From assembly GCF_004327285.1 (NCBI RefSeq), contig NZ_QJUI01000009.1, positions 182,966 to 246,965 of the forward strand: a DNA stretch of 64,000 nucleotides, read 5' to 3'. Positions 1-8,803 of the stretch are shown piece after piece. A program made the position numbers and the translations under genes. Positions within the stretch are counted from its first letter, which is position 1. Every line of letters starts with the position of its first letter. The notes beneath the pieces were generated by a model. That model was not told the DNA's origin. It did no database searches and was given only the letters and a program-made list of their open reading frames with translations. This DNA is from Phytopseudomonas daroniae. Lineage in GTDB: Bacteria > Pseudomonadota > Gammaproteobacteria > Pseudomonadales > Pseudomonadaceae.

Positions 1-268
1 CTTTTGGATCGATGCCAGTAGCAAGCAGCTCCCTTGCCTCAATGGTCATTTTTCGTGCCTGAGCAAGAGACAGTTCAGGATATGCACCAAGCCCCATGTT
101 GATGCGCTTCTTGGTTACAGGATGGTAATAGTTGAAATTCCACAGCTTTGAGCCATTGATTCTCACTCGCATCTGAAGGCCGTCGCCATCAACTAGGACG
201 TAGTCCTTCTCCGTAGGCTTGGCAGCTTTGATCTTGAGTTCAGAAAGGCGAGTAGCTTGAGCGCACAT
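1..268 (-). CDS. P4-type tyrosine integrase, N-terminal part (cut by window edge)
   Basis: The minus strand reads ATG at 268 followed by 89 in-frame codons running off the window. The translation (MCAQATRLSELKIKAAKPTE..., then VDGDGLQMRVR, KLWNFNYYHP and MGLGAYPELSLAQAR) is the arm-DNA-binding N-terminal domain (DUF4102) of P4-like phage and island integrases. The catalytic tyrosine recombinase domain lies outside the window. The gene reads away from the 3' end of ssrA, the usual layout for integrases that use tmRNA as target. Repeats in front of the gene, one overlapping the start codon, fit arm-type binding sites and self-repression. Base composition is visibly lower in GC than the genes that follow, consistent with transfer. 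Confidence 0.88.
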   Translation of the reverse strand, partial: MCAQATRLSELKIKAAKPTEKDYVLVDGDGLQMRVRINGSKLWNFNYYHPVTKKRINMGLGAYPELSLAQARKMTIEARELLATGIDPK

Positions 269-340
269 TGGTATTCCATGGAGAGTTTTGGTATTCCAAA
301 AATTAGCACCTGTAGGCTTGGAATACCATTTGGAATACCG
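268..340. repeat. Four integrase arm-type sites (TTGGTATTCCA)
   Basis: TTGGTATTCCA occurs at 268-278 and 288-298. Its inverted form TGGAATACCA occurs at 319-328, with a variant TGGAATACCG at 331-340. The first copy touches the integrase start codon. Two direct and two inverted copies between an integrase gene and its tRNA-like target are what arm-type binding sites look like. The binding role is inferred. Confidence 0.6.
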
Positions 341-415
341 AAAGACATAGATCGCGCTGGACGCTTACGGACACTGATGGCGCTGAAAGCCCCGTACTTG
401 CTGGGTTTCAGGCAC

Positions 416-440
416 AAAAAAAGACGTCCGTGGACGTCTT
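416..440 (-). terminator. ssrA terminator
   Basis: On the minus strand a 9-bp stem (AAGACGTCC with GGACGTCTT, 421-440) is followed by a run of T residues (416-420 are A on the plus strand). It lies 13 nt past the CCA end of ssrA. It separates ssrA from the integrase gene. Confidence 0.8.
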
Positions 441-452
441 TAGATGGTGTAA

Positions 453-844
453 TGGTGGAGCCGGGGGGATTTGAACCCCCGTCCGCCAGTTCTCCACTGT
501 CGGTACTACATGCTTAGCCGTGTCTATTGAGTTAATCCGCAGCCGCCCGACGGGCAGGGTGCTTTGGACGAGTTGTGTAAGTTTTAGCCACTTCGTCCAC
601 AACGTACTACGCGGCGATCCTGTTCTGCATGACAATCACTTCGGGTTTACAGGCATCCCCTGGTGATCGCTGGAGCCGAAGCTACCAGAAGGACTAGTCG
701 CGCCGCTTACGCAGCGAGAGCGTAGCCCTCGTAGTTTTCGTCATTGGCAACTATAGAAAGTTGCAACAGTGGATTTACGACTTCTGTTACCAAGTCGGCA
801 TGCACCTCGAGCTTCGCTACCGGCGTCGAATCCTAATCGGCCCC
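453..844 (-). ncRNA. ssrA: tmRNA (transfer-messenger RNA)
   Basis: Rescues stalled ribosomes: alanine-charged tmRNA resumes translation and adds a degradation tag. The 5' end (GGGGCCGATTAGGATTCGAC, from 844) and the tRNA-like 3' end (GGTTCAAATCCCCCCGGC then TCCACCA, ending at 453) are typical, giving 392 nt. The tag reading frame runs from 748 to 707, starts at a GCC resume codon and encodes ANDENYEGYALAA followed by TAA; the LAA ending is the ClpXP-type signal. CCA is encoded. The adjoining integrase indicates that the 3' end is an island attachment site, with the gene kept intact. Confidence 0.97.
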
Positions 845-863
845 AAAAGCGTGCAAGGTTTGT

Positions 864-892
864 AGTGTACGCCAAAGGTCAGATGGAGTCGA
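864..892 (-). promoter_or_regulatory. Possible ssrA promoter
   Basis: Reading minus: TCGACT, 17 nt, then TACACT (plus-strand 864-869), about 20 nt before the mature 5' end. That leaves a short leader for RNase P to remove. Both hexamers are imperfect. Confidence 0.35.
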
Positions 893-914
893 CCGGCATG
901 CACTGCGCCTGCTG

Positions 915-944
915 AATCAGGCCAGCACTGCGGCTGGCCTGATT
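915..944 (-). terminator. 12-bp perfect hairpin after the small periplasmic gene
   Basis: AATCAGGCCAGC (915-926) pairs perfectly with GCTGGCCTGATT (933-944) across a 6-nt loop. It starts 5 nt after the stop codon of the 91-residue gene. There is no T-run, so it may protect the 3' end rather than terminate efficiently. Confidence 0.5.
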
Positions 945-948
945 CGGA

Positions 949-1224
949 TCAGTTGGTTGCGCCGCTGCCATCGTCGCCCGGTGCATCGAGCAGTTGCAGG
1001 GCGCGTTCGGCGTGGGTGCCACAGGTTTGCAGGTCGCCTGCGGATTGCGCTTGCAGGGCTTGTTCCTTGGCTTCTTCGACCTGGCTCTTGAGGGGCTCAC
1101 CTAGAGTGGCTTTGGTTGCCATACTATCGTTGAGCTTCTGCAGGTTGACGGTGCACAGGTCATCGGCTGCGAAGGCTGGTGCGGCCAGTACGGCGGCAAT
1201 GACGAACATGGATACGCGCTTCAT
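949..1224 (-). CDS. Small periplasmic protein of unknown function (91 aa)
   Basis: The product begins with a clear signal peptide (MKRVSMFVIAAVLAAPAFA, predicted cut before ADD), leaving about 72 residues. The mature part has two cysteines (LCTVN and LQTCG) that could form a disulfide, and a Gln/Ala-rich helical middle. A Shine-Dalgarno GAGGA sits 7-8 nt before the ATG. I do not recognise a domain; it resembles short conserved Pseudomonas secreted proteins. It stands alone between ssrA and fieF on the same strand as both. Confidence 0.75.
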   Translation of the reverse strand: MKRVSMFVIAAVLAAPAFAADDLCTVNLQKLNDSMATKATLGEPLKSQVEEAKEQALQAQSAGDLQTCGTHAERALQLLDAPGDDGSGATN

Positions 1225-1378
1225 GTGGTAATCCTCTCATCACGAATAGGTTCCCGGTGCCGCCCTGGTTGAGGGTGAGGAGAGCCGGGAGCGACCAACC
1301 CAATCATTTGGGCTTACTGAAGCTGACTGGCCTTTCGTGACGACGGTTCAGTGTTTTTCTGATGGCGCAACGCCTGCA

Positions 1379-2266
1379 TCAAGTTGGTGCAGGCACATCC
1401 AGCGGATCGGCATGTACCAGCACTTCGGCCTGGTCGAACTCGGCGCGAATCGCCATCTCGACCTCCTCGCACAGGGCGTGGGCGCTGGACAGGCGCAGTT
1501 CGCCTGGCAGTTCCACATGCAATTGCACGAACCAGCGGGTGCCGGAAAGACGGGTGCGTAGATCATGCACGCCGAGCACGCCGGGCACTGCGCAGGCCAG
1601 CTCCTGCATGCGCGTGCTGACTTCGGGGGCGAGCTCCTGATCCATAAGCACGCTGACGGATTCACGGGCGATACTGATGGCGCTCCACAGGATGTAAGCG
1701 GCAATGGCGATGGCGAACAACGCATCGCCTTGTTGCCAGCCAAGGTAGGCGAGTAGCAGGGCCAGCAGGATGCTGCCATTGAGCAGCAGATCGGAACGGT
1801 AGTGCAGCGAATCGGCATGGATTGCCGTGGAACCGGTGCGGCGAACCACGTGGTGCTGGAACAACAGCAAGGCGACGGTCAGCGCCATGGACAGCAGCAT
1901 CACCGCGATCCCCAAGGCCTGTGCGCTCAGTGGCTCGGGCTGGCGCAGGCGTTCGACGCCCTGCACCGCAATCAGCACCGCACTGGCGCCGATGAACAGC
2001 GCCTGGCCGAGCCCTGCTAGGGCTTCGGCCTTGCCATGGCCGTAGCGATGATCTTCATCGGCGGGGCGCAGGGCGATGTTCACGGCGATCAGGTTGAGCA
2101 GCGAGGCGGCGCTGTCGAGTAGCGAGTCGGTGAGGCCGGCGAGCAGGCTGACCGAGCCGCTCGCCCACCAGGCGATGGCTTTGCACAGCACCAGGATCAG
2201 CGCGACGCAGAGTGCGGCGGCGGTGGCCTGACGCATCAGACGGGCGTGCTGGCGGTCGAGGGTCAT
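1379..2266 (-). CDS. fieF: Cation diffusion facilitator FieF-like (iron/zinc efflux)
   Basis: An inner-membrane proton-driven divalent metal exporter, 295 aa from the ATG at 2266; an upstream TTG would add 10 residues with no better ribosome site. It has six membrane spans. The first metal-site motif is DSLLDSAASLLN, the second HADSLHYRSDLLLN (the His/Asp pair of the transport site), with HRYGHGKAEALAGL between spans. The C-terminal ferredoxin-like cytoplasmic domain contains HDLRTRLSGTRWFVQLHVELP. Family members export Fe(II), Zn(II) and sometimes Cd or Co; which metal is moved here is not visible. It is followed on the same strand by nothing closely coupled. Confidence 0.88.
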   Translation of the reverse strand: MTLDRQHARLMRQATAAALCVALILVLCKAIAWWASGSVSLLAGLTDSLLDSAASLLNLIAVNIALRPADEDHRYGHGKAEALAGLGQALFIGASAVLIAVQGVERLRQPEPLSAQALGIAVMLLSMALTVALLLFQHHVVRRTGSTAIHADSLHYRSDLLLNGSILLALLLAYLGWQQGDALFAIAIAAYILWSAISIARESVSVLMDQELAPEVSTRMQELACAVPGVLGVHDLRTRLSGTRWFVQLHVELPGELRLSSAHALCEEVEMAIRAEFDQAEVLVHADPLDVPAPT

Positions 2267-2328
2267 GGGGCGTCCATGGTGTGCGGCGAGGGGCAAGCCC
2301 GTCGTCTGTGACGGGCTGCCGGAGTGGA

Positions 2329-2748
2329 TCAGGCAGCGGGGCGCAGACCGTAGGCTGCCAGCTGTTCGCTGCTGCCGCTGTGCTGGATCAGGCGCGGATC
2401 GTCGAGCGGCAGGCTGTGGCCGGTCTGGGTTTCGATCAGGGCCTTGAGCTTGGCGGTGTCGATCTTGCCGTCAGCATCCACCACTTCCTGCAGGGACTGC
2501 GGATCGACCTGGGCATTGAGGCCGCCTGGCAGGTAGATGGCGCCAGTGGCGAAGTCGATGCCAAAGGCGATCAGGCCGGGAATCACGTAAAACAGGATAC
2601 CGATGGCATTCAGGCCGACGATCAGCGGGTCGACGCGGCCTTCGATCTGCCCGCGGCGATCCGGATAGAACAGCGTGCCGCAGGCGGTGAGTTGAGTGAA
2701 CAATGTAACGGCGAGAACGCCGCCGATAACACGGGATTTCGTGCGCAT
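2329..2748 (-). CDS. Predicted lipoprotein, YceK-like/unknown (139 aa)
   Basis: The start was chosen at ATG 2748 because GGAGG lies 6 nt upstream; earlier in-frame codons give an implausible leader. The N-terminus MRTKSRVIGGVLAVTLFTQLTAC is a lipoprotein signal with a lipobox ending at Cys. It is followed by YPDRRGQIEGRVDP, a hydrophobic hairpin (VGLNAIGILFYVIPGLIAFG) and a Gly/Asp-rich tail. The central hydrophobic segment could be a second membrane-interacting region. The function is unknown. It lies between fieF and the divergent hrpB. Confidence 0.75.
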   Translation of the reverse strand: MRTKSRVIGGVLAVTLFTQLTACGTLFYPDRRGQIEGRVDPLIVGLNAIGILFYVIPGLIAFGIDFATGAIYLPGGLNAQVDPQSLQEVVDADGKIDTAKLKALIETQTGHSLPLDDPRLIQHSGSSEQLAAYGLRPAA

Positions 2749-2899
2749 CGAGCACCTCCAGAAAAAGTGGACGCCACTATAGCAAGGCGTGAATTGCAAA
2801 GCTGCTGTGGCGCAGCGAATACGCCGCTTCCGATGTCATCTGACCGACGAACCCGGAAGGCGGTTCGTCGTATAATCGCCGGCCGATGATGGAGTCTTG

Positions 2900-5464
2900 A
2901 TGAATACCCTGCCGATCGATTCCCTGCTGCCCGATTTGTGTCGCGCTCTGGCCGAGCGTGACGAAGTGGTGCTTGAAGCACCACCCGGTGCCGGCAAGAC
3001 CACTCGCGTACCGCTGGCCGTGCTCGATCAGCCCTGGCTGGCCGGGCAACGCATCATCATGCTCGAACCCCGGCGTCTGGCCGCACGTGCTGCAGCGGAG
3101 CGTTTGGCCAGCGAACTCGGCGAGACGGTCGGCGAAACCGTGGGTTACCGCATCCGCCTGGACAGCAAGGTCGGCCCGCGCACGCGCATCGAAGTGGTGA
3201 CCGAAGGCATCCTGGCGCGACGGCTGCAGGATGATCCGGCGCTCGAAGGCGTGGGGCTGGTGATCTTCGATGAATTCCATGAGCGCAGTCTGGATGCCGA
3301 CCTGGCCCTGGCACTGACCCTCAATGGCCGGGCGATGTTTCGCGGTGCCGACAGTGGTGAGGCGCCGCTCAAGGTGTTGCTGATGTCGGCGACCCTGGAG
3401 GGCGAGCGACTGGCCGGTTTGCTCGACGATGCGCCAGTGCTGCGCAGCGAGGGACGCATGTACCCGGTGGACACGCGCTGGGGCGCGCCCTGGCAGGCCG
3501 GCGAGTGGCTGGAGCCCAAGGTGCTGCAGACCGTGTTGCAGGCCTTGGCCGATGAGCCGGGCAGCCTGCTGGTGTTCCTGCCCGGCCAGGCCGAGATTCG
3601 CCGGGTGGCCGAGCAACTGGGCGAGGCGCTGGCCGGGCGATCCGATGTGCGCGTTTGTCCGCTACATGGCGAGTTGGAACTGTCGGCCCAGCGTGCGGCC
3701 ATCGAGCCGGCGCCGGCCGGGCTGCGCAAGGTGGTGCTGGCGACCAATATCGCCGAAACCAGCCTGACCATCGATGGCGTGCGCGTGGTGGTGGACGCCG
3801 GTCTGGCGCGGGTGCCGCGTTTCGATCCGGGCAGCGGCATGACGCGCCTGGACACCCAGCGTATTTCCCGAGCCTCGGCGACGCAGCGTGCCGGCCGTGC
3901 CGGGCGGCTGCAGCCGGGCGTGTGCTACCGGCTATGGTCGCAGGCCCAGCATGAACAATTGCCGGCTTATTCCTCGGCGGAAATCCTCCAGGCCGATCTT
4001 GCCAGTCTGGCGTTGCAACTGGTGCGTTGGGGCGTCGAGATGGACGAACTGGTCTGGCTCGATCCGCCGCCCGCCGCCGCATATGCCCAGGCCCGGGATC
4101 TGCTGCAGCGTCTGGGGGCTCTCGATGCCCGAGGCGTGCTTACCGCCCACGGCCAGGCCATGGCCGAGCTGCCGGCGCATCCGCGTATCGCGCATCTGTT
4201 GTTGCGTGGTCAGGCCCTTGGCCTGGGCCAACTGGCCTGTGACCTGGCGGCACTGCTGGGTGAGCGCGACATACTTCGCGGCGGCCAGCGAGGTGCCGGC
4301 GCCGACCTGCACAGCCGGCTGGCCTTGCTTTCGGGGGAGAGCCGGGCAGCGCGAGGCGCTCAGCGGAGCGCCGACCGAAGTGGCGTGCAGCGAGCCCGGC
4401 AGCTGGCTCGCCAGTTCCAGGGCTACCTGCGGCGCGTGCCGATCAACGAGGCGGTGAGCGACCCCGAGCACGGCCGCTGGCTGGGTGCGTTGCTGGCCTT
4501 CGCCTACCCGGATCGCGTCGCTCGGCAGCGCCGTGGGGGAGGCGCCGAATATCGCCTGGCCAATGGCCGTGCGGCGCTGTTCAACGAGGCGGACGCCTTG
4601 ATGAAGCATGCCTGGCTGGTGGTCGCCGACCTGGGTAGCCGCCAGGGGCAGCGTGAGGAGCGTATCTACCTGGCCTCCGAGCTGGAACCAGAGTTGTTCG
4701 AGACGGTGCTGGCCGAGCAGGTGACCACTCAGGATCTGCTCGAATGGGATGAGCGCGAAGGCGTGCTGCGTGCCGAGCGGCAGCGCAGAGTAGGCGATCT
4801 GGTGCTGTCCAGCGAGGCGCTACCAGGGCTGGACGCCGAGGCGCGCACGGCTGCGCTGGTCGCCCTGGTGCGCCGCAAGGGGCTGGCGCTGCTGCCGTGG
4901 ACGCCCGAGCTGCGCCAGTGGCAGGCGCGGGTCGTGCTGTTACGCGGGCTGGATCTGCAGGCGCAGGCGAGCAGCGAATGGCCGGACGTTTCCGACGCGG
5001 CGCTACTCGCCAGCCTGGAGACCTGGCTGGCGCCGTACCTGGGCAAGGTCACCCGGCTGAGCCATTTCGCCAACCTCGATCTGTCGTCGATGCTGCAAAC
5101 GCTGCTGCCCTGGCCCTTGCCCCAGCGCCTGGACGAGTGGGCACCGCGCAGCCTGCCGGTGCCCTCCGGTTCGCGTATCGGCCTGGATTACAGCGAACAC
5201 CCGCCGGTGTTGGCAGTGCGCCTGCAGGAGTTGTTCGGCCTGGCGCAAACGCCACGCATCGCCAATGGCCGACAGCAGGTCTTGCTGCATCTGCTGTCGC
5301 CAGCGCGCCGTCCGGTGCAGGTGACCCAGGATCTGGCCAACTTCTGGGTCAGTACCTACGCCGAGGTGAAGAAGGATCTGAAGGGGCGCTACCCGAAGCA
5401 TTACTGGCCCGACGATCCGCTGATCGCCGAGCCCACGGCACGGGCCAAGCCGCGCAAGACCTGA
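2900..5464 (+). CDS. hrpB: ATP-dependent RNA helicase HrpB (DEAH/RHA type)
   Basis: A DEAH-box helicase of the HrpB family, 854 aa, close to the usual length. Motif I is APPGAGKTT (about residues 28-35), motif II DEFH (FDEFHERSLDADLAL), and motif III SATLEGERL. The second RecA domain has PLHGELELSAQ, TNIAETSLTIDGV and QRAGRAGRLQPGVCYRLW, followed by a winged-helix region and the HrpB-specific C-terminal domain. The ATG at 2900 has GGAG 5 nt upstream; a TTG directly before it is also in frame. The biological role of HrpB is poorly known; relatives act in RNA processing. It converges with the aldehyde dehydrogenase gene, leaving only 6 nt between stop codons. Confidence 0.95.
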   Translation: MNTLPIDSLLPDLCRALAERDEVVLEAPPGAGKTTRVPLAVLDQPWLAGQRIIMLEPRRLAARAAAERLASELGETVGETVGYRIRLDSKVGPRTRIEVVTEGILARRLQDDPALEGVGLVIFDEFHERSLDADLALALTLNGRAMFRGADSGEAPLKVLLMSATLEGERLAGLLDDAPVLRSEGRMYPVDTRWGAPWQAGEWLEPKVLQTVLQALADEPGSLLVFLPGQAEIRRVAEQLGEALAGRSDVRVCPLHGELELSAQRAAIEPAPAGLRKVVLATNIAETSLTIDGVRVVVDAGLARVPRFDPGSGMTRLDTQRISRASATQRAGRAGRLQPGVCYRLWSQAQHEQLPAYSSAEILQADLASLALQLVRWGVEMDELVWLDPPPAAAYAQARDLLQRLGALDARGVLTAHGQAMAELPAHPRIAHLLLRGQALGLGQLACDLAALLGERDILRGGQRGAGADLHSRLALLSGESRAARGAQRSADRSGVQRARQLARQFQGYLRRVPINEAVSDPEHGRWLGALLAFAYPDRVARQRRGGGAEYRLANGRAALFNEADALMKHAWLVVADLGSRQGQREERIYLASELEPELFETVLAEQVTTQDLLEWDEREGVLRAERQRRVGDLVLSSEALPGLDAEARTAALVALVRRKGLALLPWTPELRQWQARVVLLRGLDLQAQASSEWPDVSDAALLASLETWLAPYLGKVTRLSHFANLDLSSMLQTLLPWPLPQRLDEWAPRSLPVPSGSRIGLDYSEHPPVLAVRLQELFGLAQTPRIANGRQQVLLHLLSPARRPVQVTQDLANFWVSTYAEVKKDLKGRYPKHYWPDDPLIAEPTARAKPRKT

Positions 5465-5470
5465 TGCCGA

Positions 5471-6901
5471 TCAGCCCAGGCAGCGGGTCACATGCTTGAC
5501 CGACTGATAGGCGGCCAGCCCCCAGGGGCCCAGTTCGCGGCCGATGCCGCTGCCCTTGGTGCCGCCCCAGGACGTTTCGACGAACACCGCCTGGATCGAG
5601 TTGATCCATACATGGCCGACTTCCAGGGCGTCGGCGACGCGCTCGGCGCGCTGCAGATCGGCGCTGGCAACGGTGGCCACCAGGCCGAAGCGGCTGTCGT
5701 TGGCCAGTGCCAGGGCCTGCTCCTCGGTGTCGAAGCGTCTGGCACAGAGCACCGGGCCGAAGATTTCCTGCGTCCACAAGCGGCTATCGGTCGGTACGTC
5801 GGTGTAGAGCGTCGGGGCGACGAACCAGCCGGGGCGTTCCAGTGGCGAGCCGCCGCTGGCGCAGTGCAGCCCTTCTTCACGGGCGATGGCGAAGTACTCG
5901 GACACCTTGTGCCATTGCGCCTCGCTGGTCAGCGGGCCCATGTCGACCGCTTCGCTGAGCGGATTGCCGATACGCAACGTGCCCAATGCCTCGGCCAGAC
6001 GGGGCAAGAGGGCATCGGCGATGCCATCCTGCACCAGCAGGCGCGAGGTGGCCGAGCACATCTGCCCGGCGTTCCAGCAGATACCGGCGACTATCCATTC
6101 CACGGCCTGGTCGAGGTCGCAGTCATCGAACACCAGAATGGCGGACTTGCCGCCCAGCTCCAGGGTCACGGGGCGGCAATGGGCGGCAGCGCTGCGCATC
6201 ACCAGGCTGCCGACCGCGTTGCTGCCGGTGAAGGACAGCTTGTCGAGGCCGGCATGCTCGCTCAGTGCCGCACCGATTTGCGCCTTGCCGCCGACGATGT
6301 TCAGCACACCGGCCGGCAGGCCCAGGGCATCGGCGATCTGGCCGTAGGTCTGCTCGATCAAGGGGGTGACTTCCGACGGTTTCAGCACCAGGGTACAGCC
6401 GGCCGCCAGGGCGGGGGCGAGCTTCCAGGCGCTGGTCACCAGGGGGAAGTTCCAGGGCACGATCAGCCCGACCACGCCGACGGGCTCCAGGCGCGTGCGC
6501 GAGGAAAAGCCCGGTGTAGCCAGGGCGACATCACGGTTCTGCTGCGGCAGGCCTTCGGCTTGCTCGGCGTAATAACTGAAGGTGGCCACGGCATCGTCGA
6601 TATCGACTTCGGCCTCATGGCGCGGCTTGCCGTTGTTGCGCATCTGCAGGGTGACGAGTTCGTCGCGGCGCAGGCCGATCTGCTCGGCGAAGCCGCGCAG
6701 GTAGCGGGCACGCTCCCGGGCGTCGAGGTTTTTCCAGCCGGGCAGCGCCTGGCGGGCGGCAGCTACGGCCTGATCCACCTGGACGGTGCTGGCCGACAGC
6801 AATTCGGCGAAGGGTTGGCCGAGGGACGGATCGAAAACGCTGAGGATGTCGGCGCCTTCGCCAGCGACCCAGCGGCCATCGATGTAGTGAGGTGTGTTCA
6901 T
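5471..6901 (-). CDS. NAD-dependent aldehyde dehydrogenase (possibly 4-guanidinobutyraldehyde)
   Basis: 476 aa, standard class I/betaine-aldehyde-dehydrogenase type. Visible features are the NAD-binding WNFPLVTSAWKLAPALAAG, the SFTGS turn, catalytic Glu in TLELGGKSA, catalytic Cys in NAGQMCSATSRLL, and EIFGPVL. GGAGCACTGCC precedes the ATG. It is the last gene of the gbu-type cluster on this strand, 225 nt beyond the ThDP decarboxylase, so oxidation of an omega-guanidino or amino aldehyde made by that decarboxylase is the likely job, giving the acid that the ureohydrolase cleaves. Family alone does not fix the substrate; betaine or gamma-aminobutyraldehyde are alternatives. Confidence 0.85.
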   Translation of the reverse strand: MNTPHYIDGRWVAGEGADILSVFDPSLGQPFAELLSASTVQVDQAVAAARQALPGWKNLDARERARYLRGFAEQIGLRRDELVTLQMRNNGKPRHEAEVDIDDAVATFSYYAEQAEGLPQQNRDVALATPGFSSRTRLEPVGVVGLIVPWNFPLVTSAWKLAPALAAGCTLVLKPSEVTPLIEQTYGQIADALGLPAGVLNIVGGKAQIGAALSEHAGLDKLSFTGSNAVGSLVMRSAAAHCRPVTLELGGKSAILVFDDCDLDQAVEWIVAGICWNAGQMCSATSRLLVQDGIADALLPRLAEALGTLRIGNPLSEAVDMGPLTSEAQWHKVSEYFAIAREEGLHCASGGSPLERPGWFVAPTLYTDVPTDSRLWTQEIFGPVLCARRFDTEEQALALANDSRFGLVATVASADLQRAERVADALEVGHVWINSIQAVFVETSWGGTKGSGIGRELGPWGLAAYQSVKHVTRCLG

Positions 6902-7007
6902 GGCAGTGCTCCAGCAGCCGCGCCGGGCGCGATGGTGAAAGTGGGATTGGTCTGATGCCGATCAGATGAAGTTATTTCCCTTCTCCCACTACGGATGCTT
7001 GCGTTCG

Positions 7008-7110
7008 TTGTAGGAGCAAGGGGGCACCTAACCTTGCCGGCGATAGCAGTGGTGGAACTGCCTCGCGCTGCGACGAAGGTTTTTATCGCTGGCGAGCCAG
7101 CTCCTACGGG
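7008..7110. repeat. REP-type palindromic element
   Basis: TGTAGGAGC at the left is inverted as GCTCCTAC at the right. GCCGGCGATA and TATCGCTGGCGA lie inside. It fills the 225-nt space between the decarboxylase and aldehyde dehydrogenase genes and is related to the cleaner hairpin at 26691-26765. It probably modulates readthrough or mRNA stability between the two genes. Confidence 0.6.
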
Positions 7111-7126
7111 CGCTCATTGGCTCTTG

Positions 7127-8728
7127 TCAGGGCGCGAACGGCGGTGCCTCGGCGATCTCGATGAGCAATGGCCGATCACTCGGCGCCTCGCGCAGCAGGG
7201 CCTGCAGATGTGCGTGATCGCGGGCGCGCTCGGCCAGGCAGCCGAAACCACGGGCGATAGCGAGGAAGTCCGGGGTGTAGATATCCACGCCCAGCGGGGT
7301 GATGTCGCGGCGTTGCATATAGCGCTTGATCTCGCCGTAACCCTGGTTGTTCCACAGCAGCACGATGATGCCGACTCGCGCTTCCACGGCGCTGGCCAGT
7401 TCCGGCAGGGTGAACTGGATGCCGCCATCGCCCATCAGGCTGATCACCGGGCGTTGTGGTTCTGCCAGCTTGGCGCCGATCGCCGCCGGCAGGCCGTAGC
7501 CCAGGGTGCCATAGCCGGTCGAGGCGTTGAACCAGCGGCGCGGGCTGTCCAGGTCGACCAGGTGGTTGCCGCTGTACACCGTCTGGGTCGAGTCGCCGAC
7601 GAAGCGCGCATCGGGCAGTGTCTCGAGGATGCAGTCGAACAACTGGCGGTAGTGCGCCCAGCCGCTGAAATCCTCGGCCAACTGCTGGCGAGCCGCGGCA
7701 GCACGCCGGGCGCCAGCACTGTCGTCACTGCCGATGCGAGTCGGCAACTCGTTCAGCAGGGCGCGTATGGCAAGGCCCGCATCGCTCTGGATGGCGATGC
7801 TCGGAGGGTAATTGCGGGTGAGTTGCTCGGCGTCGATATCGATGCGGATCAGTTCGCCGCCAATGCGGAAGTTGCCATCGAAGACCACGTCGTAATCGGT
7901 CTCGCCCAGTTCGGTGCCGATCGCCAGCACCACGTCGGCCTCCAGGGCCAGTTGCCGTACCGGCAGCAGCGATTGATTGCTGCCGATCAGCAACGGGTGC
8001 TGCGCCGGCAACAGGCCCTTGGCGTTGATGGTCAGTGCGGTGGGCGCATCCAGCACTTCGGCCAGTTGGCGAACCTCATCGGGCAGCGCCACGCAGCCGC
8101 CACCGATCAGCAGCAGCGGGCGACTCGCCGAGCGCAGGCGCTGCGCTGCCTGCCGGATCAGTTGCAGTTCCGGGCCGGGGCGCGAGGTGACCACGCGCGG
8201 TTGCAGGTGCAGGTGGTCGGCAGGGGCGGTAATGATGTCCAGCGGCAGTTCGATATGCACCGGGCGCGGCCGCTGGCCGTCGAATACGGCGAAGGCGCGG
8301 GCCAGCACGGCGGGCAGTTCCTCGACGCTCATCAGGGTATGGCTGAAGGCGCTGACGCCGGCGACCAGGGCGTGCTGGTTCGGCAGTTCGTGCAGATAAC
8401 CGTTGCCCAGGCCGAGTCGCTGGCGCTCGTTGACGCTGGAGATCACCAGCATGGGAATGGAGTCGGCGTAGGCCTGGCCCATGGCGGTGGCGATGTTGGT
8501 CATGCCCGGCCCGGTGATGATGAAGCACACGCCGGGCTTGCCGCTCACGCGGGCATAGCCGTCGGCCATGAAGCCGGCACCCTGTTCATGGCGCGGGGTG
8601 ATGTGGCGGATGCCGCTATCGGGCAAGCCGCGGTACAGCTCGACGGTGTGCACGCCGGGAATGCCGAACACGGTGTCGACGCCCCAGGCCTGCAGTTGCT
8701 TGACGAGGAATTCTCCACAGGTGGTCAT
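7127..8728 (-). CDS. Thiamine diphosphate enzyme, likely 2-keto-5-guanidinovalerate-type decarboxylase
   Basis: 533 aa of the pyruvate decarboxylase/acetolactate synthase fold. The N-terminal Pyr domain has the cofactor-activating Glu in RHEQGAGFMADGYAR; a central Rossmann domain follows. The C-terminal PP domain carries the Mg/ThDP motif starting GDGGIQFTLPEL and ending LLWNNQGYG. Its order with the next four genes (symporter, NCS1 permease, SnoaL-like, ureohydrolase) is the one I recall from the P. aeruginosa PA1417-PA1421 gbu locus. There the decarboxylase is thought to act on keto acids of guanidino compounds (compare AruI of the arginine transaminase pathway). AAGGACAACAGC precedes the ATG. 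No transaminase gene is in the window. Confidence 0.82.
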   Translation of the reverse strand: MTTCGEFLVKQLQAWGVDTVFGIPGVHTVELYRGLPDSGIRHITPRHEQGAGFMADGYARVSGKPGVCFIITGPGMTNIATAMGQAYADSIPMLVISSVNERQRLGLGNGYLHELPNQHALVAGVSAFSHTLMSVEELPAVLARAFAVFDGQRPRPVHIELPLDIITAPADHLHLQPRVVTSRPGPELQLIRQAAQRLRSASRPLLLIGGGCVALPDEVRQLAEVLDAPTALTINAKGLLPAQHPLLIGSNQSLLPVRQLALEADVVLAIGTELGETDYDVVFDGNFRIGGELIRIDIDAEQLTRNYPPSIAIQSDAGLAIRALLNELPTRIGSDDSAGARRAAAARQQLAEDFSGWAHYRQLFDCILETLPDARFVGDSTQTVYSGNHLVDLDSPRRWFNASTGYGTLGYGLPAAIGAKLAEPQRPVISLMGDGGIQFTLPELASAVEARVGIIVLLWNNQGYGEIKRYMQRRDITPLGVDIYTPDFLAIARGFGCLAERARDHAHLQALLREAPSDRPLLIEIAEAPPFAP

Positions 8729-8803
8729 GCTGTTGTCCTTGTGGTGGATGACGCGATGCCGGCTCTTCGGGAGCCGGCACTCGATGGATAGTGGTCGTTG
8801 TAC

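Noticed and set aside
5492..6955. A 487-residue open frame on the plus strand opposite the aldehyde dehydrogenase
   Set aside because: Antisense shadow of a high-GC gene: low-complexity Gly/Gln/His/Ala composition, no domain, and it overlaps a clear enzyme gene.
6995..8791. A 598-residue plus-strand open frame opposite the ThDP decarboxylase
   Set aside because: Antisense artefact of codon bias; the minus-strand enzyme explains the whole stretch.
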